Shown: positions 47,429-57,643 of the stretch, piece by piece | How the letters are laid out: each line of letters starts with the position of its first letter | Position numbering within the stretch: position 1 is the first letter of the stretch | Source: Lunularia cruciata | Taxonomy: Eukaryota; Streptophyta; Marchantiopsida; Lunulariales; Lunulariaceae | Direction: 5' to 3' | Length of the DNA: 64,000 nt | Assembly (NCBI GenBank): GCA_948567375.1 | Contig: OX419757.1 | Span: 48,667,665 to 48,731,664 of the forward strand | Position numbers and translations under genes: made by a program | The notes under the pieces: model-generated | Told to the model about the DNA's origin: nothing | Databases searched by the model: none | What the model saw: only the letters and a program-made list of their open reading frames with translations

Positions 47429-47499
47429 TTTACCCCCGGACTAAGTTTTCACTTTGTCCTCAAAGTGAAGGTCTCTCTACCTTCTATGATATATTTTCA

Positions 47500-48545
47500 A
47501 CTTATCATGGTTAATCCTATCAAAGTGTCTTCCTCCCAACTCCTTGAGATCATAGGTGTAATTTCCCCACACCTTCTCCACTATGAAAGGTCCAAAGTAC
47601 TTAGGCAAAAACTTCTTTTGCACTCTCTTGAATCAAATAGAATCAAACAACATTACCCAATCACCTTCTTTGAAAGGCTCCACCTTCTTCTTGCCTTGCC
47701 TCTTGTCATAGCTCTCCTTTTTTTTCCTTTGGGCTTGCTCCACTCAAGAAACCATAGCAATTGCTCTTGCCTCTTCCAATTCCATGAGTTGTTCTTTCCT
47801 TGACTTCTTTGAATCACCTCCTTGTGCTTTCTTCAATCTTCTATGAATGCTTTGGAAGGTAGGAAGATCAAAGTGAATAGGTAAGGTAGACTCAATACCA
47901 TATACCAATTTAAATGGAGAATACCCGGTGGAAGTCTTTATGGTTGTCTTATACTCCTACAAAACTGCATGAATCCTCTTGTCCCAATGATGTCTAGCCC
48001 CCTCCATTTCTGCATCTTTGGCCAACATCATGCACAAGGTCTGATTGGTTCTCTTTGCCAAGCCATTTGAATTTGGCTTATAGGATGTAGTTACTCTATG
48101 TGTGAGAGAGAAATGTCGTAGCATGGCTATAGTGATGCTTCTTGTAAACTCTCTTGCTCTATCAAAAACTAACTCCAAAGGGCATCCAAACCTAGTGATA
48201 ATGCGTTCATAAAGAAATCTCCCAACTTCATCTTCATTCTTGTCCCTCAATGGTCTAGCCTCAACCCACTTGGTAAGATAATCAGTAACTACCACAATAT
48301 ACCAATTGTTCCTTAGGGTTCTATTGAGAGGACCTAGAAAATCAATTCCACACTTCTCAAAAGGTCCTAGCAATGGAATTGATCTAAGTGGTGGAGTAGA
48401 AGTAGACTTTCTAGCAAAAGCTTGATAAACATGACAAGTTTTGCAATAATCAAGACAATCCTTGAAAATCCCTCTCCAATGGTAACCTGCATCTAGAATC
48501 TTGAAAGCAGTCACCTTTCCTACAAAGTGTCCTCCACACACTAAA
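47500..48545 (-). mobile_element. C part: integrase
   Basis: The minus strand reads CGGHFVGKVTAFKIL...CKTCHVYQ (zinc-binding region). The catalytic core has CGIDFLGPL, VVVTDYLTKWVEA and a FGCP-type block, then SYKPNSNGLAKRTNQTL. The C-terminal region runs on toward 47500. No chromodomain was recognised before the LTR. Confidence 0.85.
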
Positions 48546-48699
48546 CCTTCATGAAACTCCTTTATAAGTAGGATAGACTCTTCCTTACCAACTTCTCTTC
48601 AAAGTAGACCATCTGCTCCTTGGTGAAAAAGAATATCATCTACCATTATATAAGGTCTAGATCTTGTTGCAAGTGCCTTCCTCTCCCTAGCATGCATCC

Positions 48700-50000
48700 C
48701 TTTTGGATAGTTACCTCTTGTCAAAAAATCCACAATCTCCTTGTATTCCATTGGAACCTCTTAGGTGACTGAGATTGTCATGAGCTCCTCATCTGGGAAG
48801 GAATAATCCACTGGCTCATCTCCATCATGATCATAGGCCTAGATAACAAATCAGCATTTGCATGTTTCTTTCCTAGCCTATCCTCAATGGTGTAGTCATA
48901 CTCAAACAAGAGTATCATCCACCTTAATAGTCTCCCTTCAACATTAGGCTTGTTGAAGATGTACTTCAAAGCCTTGTGATCTGTGACAATGGTGGCTTTC
49001 CCTCCAATCAAGTAGTATCTAAACTTCTTGAGACCAAAGATCACTGCCAACCCTTCTCTATTCGTGACAGAATAGTTCTTCTTTGCTGAAACCATTTGCC
49101 TATTAGCATAAGCTATTGGATGATCATGCCCATCTTGGTCTAATTGACTAAGAGTGCATCCTATAGCTACACTAGAAGCATCAGTGTAGAGGATGAAAGG
49201 CTTACTCCAATCAGGTTTAGCAAGAATTGGAGCTACAACAAGGGATTGCTTGAGCTCCTCAAAAGCTTTGAGAGCCTCCTTGTCATCCAAAATCACCATG
49301 TAATCTACACCCTTCTTCATGTAGATGATCAATGCATAAACCTTGTTGGAAAATGAGAAGATGAACCTCCTATAGTATCCAACCATCCCCAAGAATTGGC
49401 ATAAATTTTTCAAGCTTGAAAGGAATGGAAGGTCTGAGATTTTCCTCACCTTCTCAGGATCAATTGCTATTCCATCCTTGGAGATGATGTGCCCCAAAAG
49501 TAGACCTTCTTCACATCCAAAAATGCACTTCTCTGGGTTGAATGATGCATTTGCCTCATCCAAGCATTGCAAGACCTTGATTGGGTGCTCAAAGTGCTCT
49601 TCCTTGCTCCCATAGACACAAAAGTCATCAATGAAGTCTCTCACAAATTTCCCAATGAAAGGTTCAAATACCTTGTTCATGAACTATTGGAATGTGGCTG
49701 GAGCATTGCAAAGCCCAAAAGGCATGACCTTGAAAGCCTAAGTTCCCCAAGGTGTGGTGAATGTGGTGAGTTGTTGATGCTCTGGTGCAATCTTGATTTG
49801 GTTACATCCACTACAACCATCTCCAAAATTGCACCTCTCATGACCTGCAACCTCCTCCAAGATCTCATCAATGAATGGCAATGTGTAGTAGTCCTTCTTG
49901 GTAACAATATTGAGCTTCTTGTAATCCACACATACCCAAAGCTTGCCGTTCTTTTTCTTCACAATGACAATTGGATACACCCATTCTGAATTCTCTATCT
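48700..50000 (-). mobile_element. C part: reverse transcriptase and RNase H
   Basis: RT shows FVRDFIDDFCVYGS as the catalytic box (near 49600-49660), GHIISKDGIAIDPEKV and FLGMVGYYRRFI. RNase H shows YTDASSVAIGCTL, PIAYANRQM and TDHKALKYIF, ending near NADLLSRP (about 48830-48860). Confidence 0.9.
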
Positions 50001-50540
50001 CAAAGATAAATCCAACCTCCTTGAGCTTATCAATCTCCTCCTTCACAACCAAAGATATTGGTGGGCTAATGCAATGTTGCTTTTGGCGGATTGGTCTTGC
50101 ATGTGACTCCACCTCTATCTTGTGCTCTTCCAAGGTGACTTTCTTCACATCCGTATAACTAAAAGCAAACACATGGATGAACTTGCAGAAAATCTCCTCA
50201 AATCTCACCTTCTCCTCCTTGGTAACATTTGGACCATACTTGAGGGCAGATAACCTTCTCTCTACCTCCTCAAGTGTCAATGGTGATTTATTTGGGTCCT
50301 TCAAAACCTCTGGCTTAGGTGCAAAGTCCATAGCACACAAAGGATACACATCTAAATCAGATTCATATTCATCCTCTTCTGTGGAAGTCTCCTCTTCCAT
50401 GCTTGTGTTCACACCTGAAGCTCCTTCTTCAGAATCTGATTCCCAATAATTAGAAGATAGTGTATCTGAATGTGAAGTGTTGGTAGTATTAGTCACAGGA
50501 ACTATGACTCTATGGTTTGATGGCCCAATCCTCAAGTACC
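50000..50540 (-). mobile_element. C part: RT start and acidic linker
   Basis: The N-terminal RT region (HARPIRQKQH, IENSEWVYPIVIVKKKNG, WVCVDYKKLN) follows an acidic serine-rich linker with SDSEEGASGVNTSMEEETST (about 50360-50450). Confidence 0.8.
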
Positions 50541-50559
50541 CTTTGTGTCATCTATCAGT

Positions 50560-50900
50560 TATGCATGCTGCTCTCAACCATGGCCTCCCAAGAAGTAAGT
50601 CATAGCTTGAATCCTTCAAGACTTGGAAAGTCATGAGATTTTGAATTCCCATAACTGAAACTACCACTTTATCCATCACCCCTATTGGTCAAACTTGTTG
50701 CTTGTTTGCCATGCTCGCCACAAATGTTGAAGGTCTTGAGGGTAGCATACCCAACTTCTTCATCAACCTTTCTAACATGGCATTTACTGTTGATCCTCCA
50801 TCAACCAATGCATCCTTGATGTTGTGACCATTCACTCTCATATCAATCTTGGAGGCATATTCACGAGCCTCCCATGGTGCTAGCTAGGCATCCACCACCT
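50560..50900 (-). mobile_element. C part: aspartic protease
   Basis: Minus-strand traces read ALVDGGSTVNAM (the active-site region, D-G-G type), followed by KKLGMLPSR and YDLLLGRPWLRA, as in Athila/Tat-like retropepsins. Confidence 0.7.
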
Positions 50901-51059
50901 CCATTCATAATGGAACTTTTGCCTTCTTCTTCCTCTTGCTCCTTGTAGAACTCAAACCACCTCTAAGCTCTTTTCTCAAGGTAGGGTTCAGAACAATCAA
51001 TTGGCCCACTATGATGTTAGCCTTGTGGCTACCAACATCCTCTAACACATTGTAGTTCC

Positions 51060-52330
51060 ACTATTACTTTGAAATCAAGAAATCCTCCATCCCCAATTTC
51101 TTCCTTGGAGTCTTTGATGTTGTTGAGGTGCGAGTGCTCTTAGTAGACATAGGAGTATCCTTGCTTGGAGTAAATCCTTGCGAAGAGTGAACATCCTCTA
51201 CGAAACAAGCTCTCTTTTTCTCTTGTGCCAAAAACTCCAAATTAAGACCCTTGGAGTTTGAGCACTCTCCCTTCTCATACTTTCTCTCAACTACATCTAT
51301 GGATGCTATCCCTTTACCTTTGTTTGGATTAGGAGCCACTTGGGTTCCACTACCTCCCTCTTTTCCTCTATTGGCTCCCTCATAACCCCTTCCTCCATGG
51401 TAGGTGGAATTTGGGCAATTCCTTTGGATATGGCCTCTTCCTCCACAACCAAAACAATTTCTATCATTGAAATTGTTGGGTGGTTGGCCTCATCTAAATG
51501 GATAGTTTCCATAACTCCTAGGCCCTCTCTCTAAATTTTGATCCACCTCTCTCTTCTCCCATAGTTGTACCACATTGATTTTGAGATCTGCAAGTTGTTT
51601 TGTGATGGTTTGAAGTAGATCATTTGGTGGAGGTGCAAGAATTGGAGAAACTACTACTTGCGGTGCAACCCTTGCCACCAAAGTATCAGAAGTTCCACCA
51701 TACTTGTAGCCTTGAGGAGGATGCACAACCTCCTTCACCACCAAATCACTCTCATCCCCTTCCAAACTCTCCTCCATACAAATTGCGATCTTGATAGCTT
51801 CAACCTTGGAAGAAGGTTTCTCATATCTCACCTTGATTCTTATTTGTGGTCTCAACCCTCCCACAAAATTCTTGGTGAGAATGGCCCCTATGCCAATCAT
51901 AGTAGTCTCTACATCATCCCCACCCTTCCTCAACACTATGCAAAATCTGGACTCTAACTTTTCTACTCTTTCCACATAGAGCCTCACTTTTTCTCCATCT
52001 CCTTGCTTGAGAAAGGTAACCTCACTCATCAATCTCTCATAACTCTCATATGGGAGAAATTTCTCAATGAGTGCTGAAGTAAAAGTCTCCCAAGACTCTT
52101 CTTGCCCATCTCTCCTCTCTCTCTTTTGGCATTCTGACTCATACCATGTAAGTGCTGCGTCCTCAAAGAAATCTGGTAATAATGAGGCCCGCTCATTCTT
52201 CCTCCTCTCATTGTTTCATATGCAAGCTCTCTTGAAGTATCTCACAAAGGCCTTCACATCTTCTCCATCCTTGCCAAAGAAAACCGAAAGTTTCTCCATC
52301 TTAACCCCTCATTATCTTTCTTTTCTCTCA
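51060..52330 (-). mobile_element. C part: gag and zinc-knuckle region
   Basis: The gag core (51490-52330) starts near MEKLSVFFGKDGEDVKAFV, with VTFLKQGDGEKVRLYVERVE and KNFVGGLRPQIRIKV. A CCHC knuckle lies near 51400-51470, and a lysine/serine/threonine-rich tail follows at 51064-51339. Confidence 0.8.
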
Positions 52331-52769
52331 AATTTTTTTTTTCTCTTTTCTTTTTTCTCACTCTATAACTAATAGAGTATATACATGACTAACACCATCT
52401 AAGAATAATCCAATCTAGCAAACACAAAAGGTTCAGGTTGCTCCAAGATTTCTATAGCAACATCAAATCCTAGAGTGCATACTAATCTAACTCTCATGTA
52501 TAGTTTATCCATAAGTTGAAAGATTATCTCCATCACTAATCTTGAGAACTAGCTGATGAAGGTGGTAGTATTTCTGTAGCTGTACTAAGACTCTCTCCAA
52601 GATCCTTCACCAAAGTCTACAAAAGTGCTTTTACTCCACTACACTCATATCTTTTTGGAAGTCCTTCCACTCCACAAACCTCACACAACTCCTTGGTCTT
52701 AGATCTTTTCCCTCCCAATTTTGGTGAAGAAAGTCCAACATGCAAACCCAAGTCAAGTAAGCCTCTCCT

Positions 52770-53009
52770 TTAGCTCAATCTCTTGCTTTCAAAGGTCAAT
52801 GGACATGAACTTGCCTTATGTCCCTTCTCTCCACATACAAAGCACTTAGACTCACTCTTTCCTCCAAGTGGCGTAGGTTTTTGGATCCTCTCAACACTCT
52901 CTTCAAATTCTATTGTAAACTCTCTTTTCCTAAAATCCACCCCTACAATCACCTCAAACCCTTTGGGAACCTGACATAGTCTCAATTTCCATTTTTGATG
53001 ACACTCCAT
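52770..53009 (-). other. C leader: small sense-strand ORF with a second CCHC zinc knuckle
   Basis: Seventy-nine codons upstream of gag end in CFVCGEKGHKASSCP, a perfect CX2CX4HX4C knuckle. Before it lies a basic, hydrophobic stretch (CQVPKGFEVIVGVDFRKREF). An extra knuckle ORF before gag is not normal for Ty3/gypsy. It may be a captured fragment of another retroelement's nucleic-acid-binding protein or of a host CCHC gene. Confidence 0.5.
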
Positions 53010-53284
53010 GTTCCCAAGATGAATCTAAACACTCAAATATGCTTTTTGTTGCTCTCAAACTCCTCATGCATGAGATCTCAACTTTGCAGAATTGACCCTT
53101 CCTCACAATTTCACTCAAATTTCTCAACTAGTATGTAATAGTCCTTTGAATTTTTTCACATTTGATCACAACTCTAGGGCATCACTCCTTGAAAAATTTC
53201 AGATCTTTTCATAGAGTCATTTGGCCTAGAAACCTTTCTATTCACCACACATATTTCAGATTTGGTTTAAAAACCACCCCCTTC
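53010..53284 (-). other. C leader, inner part
   Basis: AT-rich leader DNA of C with no supported coding region. It ends at ACTT (53285-53288), which recurs after the D insertion at 63188. Confidence 0.6.
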
Positions 53285-53290
53285 ACTTTG

Positions 53291-53737
53291 TCACGCCATT
53301 TGTAGTTCCGCATCTAGATGCTCGGACACTGGAGTTCCAGTGATGGTAGTTAGAGTTATTCTAGCTGTTTCTCAGGGACTACTTTCCGACGGTTAGATTT
53401 CGTGTTCGGGGTACTTACTTCACGGTGGGGCCCACCGTCACTTTGCACCGTTTGCACCGTCGAGTGTGCCGTCAGCGGGACCGTTAGGGTTTCAGGGCTA
53501 GCTCGAGTCCAGGGGGTATAGTTTCGAAGTGAGCTCCAGAGAGCTCACTTCTCTAATGTTGAGCCTTCGAGTTCCTGGCTATGGTGGACAGAGGCCGGTG
53601 AGCGTCACCTGGATTCTCTATGCTTGAGTGGGTGTGGCTTGACTGTAATCAGTGCCCAGTTGTTGGCAGTTTATAGAGTGACAGATCAAGTACTGATCTG
53701 AGTTGAGTTGAGTTGAAAGTGTTAAGCAATCTGATTA
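53291..53737 (+). repeat. D 5' LTR segment b (447 bp)
   Basis: It begins TCACGCC and ends CTGATTA, repeated at 62634-63080. The element's 107-bp segment a is absent here. Several inverted GAGCTC blocks lie near 53530-53550. Confidence 0.9.
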
Positions 53738-55060
53738 CATCAGAGAAGTGAAGTCAGGGGGAAATCGGGTGCAGGAACGTTGAGTGTTGGTGGTATCTCC
53801 AAGCTCGATGGATCGTGGTAGCTCGATTCAGGTTCTGTGTTTCCCTAGTGTGCAGAAGCTCGTGTAGTTGATGCAAATTTGGCAGTTAGGCGGACGGTGT
53901 GCGGAAGCGCTGGCCAAATTTTGAGCAAAGAATGAGCAATTTTCGAGCAGTGTTGTGATTTTGAGCTCAGGAGGTGAAGGCAGGACCAATTTGCTGTGAG
54001 TTGGGCTCAGAAAGTGCAATTGAAGGTGGAGTTGGAAAGCTCTTCTCATGAAATTGTGATTTGGAAAAACCCGTTTTGTCAATTTGGCTCGAGTGGAAAG
54101 TTAGCGGGGGATTTGGCGGACATCCATCTTTAGGGTTTACGTCAGATTTTAGGGCCAGAATTGGAGGAGTTTCGCTGTTTGGCCAGATTTGGAGAAGTTT
54201 CGCTAGTTTGGAGGAGTTTCGCAGATTTGGAAAAGTTTCGCCAATTTTGGAGGAGGTTCGAAGTGGCAACAAGAAAGGCCTCATTTGGCTGAATTTCGGC
54301 ATTTCGAGGCATAGGGCTGTGGGCTATGAGAGGCTACGAAGGCCTAGAAGGGCCAGAAGGGCCAGCAAGCCAGCTTGCTGGCGTGAGGCTAGCTAGTTTA
54401 GTGTAGATCTTGGTCATTGGTTGGCAAAATCTGCCTTTCTTGCTAGATTGTGCGCAACAGGGTTTGACCCCTAGATCTCTTGTTCCTAGATTGGTGCCCT
54501 AGCCAACTGGTCCACCCTCACTTGTTGTCATAGTGACTGTGCCACTGTTATCTATACACATGTAGCTTTGGCTAGGAGAGGCAGTTTGATCCCATTCTTG
54601 GTGATCCTGGTAGCTTAGGACTTAGATACGAACTACTCTTATGTCAAATGCCAAATGGTGGCAGAGTCAGTCCCGTGTTGTGTTATGAGATGGAGGGTTT
54701 TTGTTTAGATTTCTTGTGATTGGATCCCCTCCATTCTCTGCTTCCTGTTTGTGCACCACGTTTGTGTGAGGTGCCTTGATTTTTGAGCGTTGGTGCTTTG
54801 GTGTGCTCTCGGTGGTGAGGCTGGAGTGATGACCAGTCAGACTACCTTTGTTTCTCTCCGGTGAGGCAGGAAGTGATGACCTGCAGACCGTGAGAGTGCA
54901 TGTTATGATGGCAGGTTACAGGTTGCCCTTCCCCTAGTGTAGTTATCTCGGTTAGAGTTACATTAGTGGGTGGTGTCTAGTTGGTGTTGGCACTTGGTGG
55001 GGCACTTGCAGTTGCGACTTGCGGTTGCAGTTGGTGGTTCGGGTTTGCTGTTGCAGTTAC
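53738..55060 (+). other. D leader
   Basis: A 1.3-kb untranslated leader. CATCAGAGAAGTG right after the LTR shares ATCAGAG with the initiator-Met primer site but lacks its TGG, so the primer tRNA is uncertain. A T/G-rich repeat series around TTTGGAGRAGTTTCGC lies at about 54185-54250. D-old carries a matching leader. Confidence 0.6.
54460..54516 (-). repeat. tRNA-like (SINE-like) stretch in D leader, antisense
   Basis: The minus strand reads GTGGACCAGTTGGCTAGGGC (A-box-like), an anticodon-arm-like middle, then GGGGTCAAACCC (B-box-like), spaced as in a tRNA. It is conserved in D-old at 45727-45790. It is not a functional tRNA gene by eye, since no acceptor stem closes it. Confidence 0.45.
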
Positions 55061-56089
55061 ATGGTCACGACGGAGTTCTTTGGAGATTCCAGAGGAGTTA
55101 GCCCTGCAGTACGCAGTGGGTTTACTCGGAGTGGTACTCGGTATCAGCCTGTATCTCAGGTCCCAGTGAGGGAGGAGATTGACTCTGAGTTGGAGTTCGA
55201 CACAGGAGCTGATTCAGTTGAGAGTGCACTTGGTGTGTCCGCACCGTTGTTGTGGGACATGGACGAGATTTATGGGGCCTCCAAAGGCCCTAGGCGTTAC
55301 TCTGGTACAGTGGGTACTATTGAGTTGGATGATTTCATCCAGGAGTTCGATAGTTGGTGTGATCTGCAGCAGATGCGGAACCCGACTTTGTTCACACCCT
55401 TCATGGCATGGAAGGGGTTGTTTCAGCACTTGGAGGGTCCACCGATGGACGACTACCATGAGTTCAGGAGAGCTCATTTGGAGGAGATTGAGTTATGGAG
55501 ACAGTATTGGTCTCCACACTATGTCTCCATCACTTCAGGTTCGGTGGCCAGGAGTAGGTCGGCTGTACCTACGAGTTCTAGCTCGAGTAGTGTTGGTGGA
55601 GCTAGTGGAGGTGCACTAGCTGGAGATAGTGCTACTACGAGTGGAGGTACTGCTGCAGGAGGTGGTGTGGTATCGGGGTTTAACCCCATGGTGGAGTTCT
55701 TCCTATGTTTGAGGCAGAACTACCAGGGAGTGCGGACTGACAAGCTGAGGAGCTTGCAGGAGTTCCAACGGAAGGCTGGAGAGAGCCTACGCGAGGCATA
55801 CACTCGCATGAGGCGGCTGATCAGTTTCACTCAAGGAGTTACTGAGGCCCAAGCAGTCCAGTTTTGGTATGGGATACTGGACAGGGAGTTGCGACGTAGA
55901 GTTCGTGATGCTACGTTGTTGCAGGCTACTTCGCCCACTTTGGCAGTAGTCTTTGGTTTGGCTGAGCGTATTGAGCTCAACATGGTGGAGGAGAGAGTGG
56001 TGACAGCTGGATTTGGTAGAGAGACCTCATCCACGGTTGTGACTTCTTCTAGAGTGCAGCAGAGTGCACCACGCCCAGTTGGTTTTTGA
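55061..56089 (+). mobile_element. D part: gag
   Basis: It starts MVTTEFFGDSRG, a start also seen in D-old. A long N-terminal region is followed by a gag core (about 55690-56030) with NPMVEFFLCLRQNYQG, LQEFQRKAGESLREAYTRM and AVQFWYGILDRELRRRV. It has the fold expected of a Ty3/gypsy capsid region. A serine/glycine-rich linker separates the two halves. Confidence 0.85.
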
Positions 56090-56189
56090 GGACAGGGTGG
56101 ACAGCCCAGATCCTATGGAGCGAGTGGAGGGCCTAGTGGAGTTAGACCCTTACCCTCATTTTTGGGTCAGCAGCAGCCAGTGAGTGGTG

Positions 56190-57240
56190 GTGTTGCTTGT
56201 TGGACTTATGGTGGACCTCACCATAGGAGAGAGTGTACTCAGGGCAGCGGACCTGATACCTCTGGTGCATCACAGCCAGCACAGAGGCAGTGTGAGCACT
56301 GCCATAGATTTGGTCATACTAGTGACCGGTGTTTTGACCTACACCCGGAGTTACGGAGTGGTAGGGCTGCTATGGCAGGTAGTAGAGGAGCTCCAGTTCA
56401 TGGAGGACGAGGTGGTAGAGGTGGTGGTAGAGGATCTACACCTAGTAGGGGTGCAGTACCTGCCCTTACTTCTGACACAGCTATGGCTACTCGGATTGAG
56501 CAGTTGGAGCAGAGATTGGCTAGTATGGCTATTGCTCATAGGAGATCAGATTCGGGTGCTGAGGCTTCCACCTCATATGCTGGTGATAGAGATGCTTTGG
56601 ACTTCATGTGCGGAGCAGCACAGGTGGATGCATCTGCAGCAGTGACTAGGAGTGCAGTATGTGCTCCAGAGCCTAGAGGAGCATCAGTGGAGTTGGACCC
56701 ACAGAGAGGAGAGGTTGGGAGACAGGTCAGACTTCCCCAGTCTTTCACGCTATCTGAGGCATTGCAGACGACATCCATGGTTCCTAGACGTCCCAGTGCA
56801 AGTGTGGTAGGTGGTGATGGAGTACCTGATGGAGTACCTGCTAGTCAGCCACCTGCTACTACACAGACTGAGTCTAGCATGATGTTGGGGGCGGCTCAGC
56901 TGATTATGCGGCATCCTTTATTTTCAGCCAGTGACATGTTTACATTGGGAGTTGACCCAGCCCCAGTGTTCCGGTTGGCTGCCACGTTGTGTGAGAGTAG
57001 GGATGGTGCAATTCCTACTACTAGAGCAGAGGTGGTTGGTAGTGGAGCTGACTTGGTTGAGGAGCATGGGATCCGTTCAGCGACCAGTGGTTTATGGCAG
57101 GCAGTAGCGGCTAGACTGGAGGAGTTGCCAGCTAGACCGGCCTTTGAGAGAGCGCGGTTTACACCTGGTGTTGTCCTATTGGATAACCAGAGGGGGATCT
57201 TTTGTTTAGTGGGACCTTCAGGGAAGGTCTATACACCATA
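56190..57240 (+). mobile_element. D part: zinc knuckles, RGG box and protease-side linker
   Basis: A knuckle-like CWTYGGPHHRREC is followed by a clear CCHC knuckle, CEHCHRFGHTSDRC (about 56292-56333). An RGG box (GGRGGRGGGRG, about 56404-56436) and a short coiled coil (RIEQLEQRLASMA) come next. Knuckles and RGG boxes both bind RNA. The long tail toward 57240 has no recognised domain. Confidence 0.75.
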
Positions 57241-57560
57241 GAGAGTCTTGTTAGACTCTGGTGCGCAGCCCCTTATGTTGGGGAAAGCTGCAGTTGTTGG
57301 TCTGGAGTTACGGAAGACCGATGTGGAGAGGTGTCCATTTCAGATCCAAACATCTCTAGGTGGTGGTTCGACACAGTACATCACACGTGGGGAGCTTGTT
57401 GTCCAGGTTCAGCCTGGTCATCTGACTGATAGCTTGGTGGTGAGAGCTCAGGCTATTGCGACGATAGCTGAGTCCTATGATGTGCTAGTTGGGGGAGCAA
57501 TGTTATACCCTATGGGTTTCAGTATTGACTATTGGGAGGAGACAGTCTCTTATAGACCTG
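57241..57560 (+). mobile_element. D part: aspartic protease
   Basis: LLDSGAQPLMLG carries the catalytic D-S-G-A. A second hydrophobic block, SYDVLVGGAMLYPMG, stands where the family's ILG motif lies. It is of retropepsin size, about 100 residues. Confidence 0.8.
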
Positions 57561-57643
57561 GTTGACAGTCTGGTGAGGGACGGGTATGTCGTCTACCAGT
57601 ACGTTTCAGTAGTGGCAGTCTTGGCTCACTACAGTCCGGGACC

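Noticed and set aside
47417-47803. Long plus-strand reading frame
   Set aside because: It lies antisense to the C integrase C-terminal region and has no recognisable domain; a shadow frame.
49567-49989. Plus-strand frame of 140 codons
   Set aside because: Antisense to C reverse transcriptase, whose conserved blocks are clear on the minus strand.
54460-54516. Functional tRNA gene
   Set aside because: A-box and B-box-like blocks are present but no pairing acceptor stem is evident and the B box is worn; better called SINE-like.
55179-55619. Second plus-strand frame of 146 codons within D
   Set aside because: Overlaps D gag in another phase; the gag frame has family blocks and is matched in D-old.
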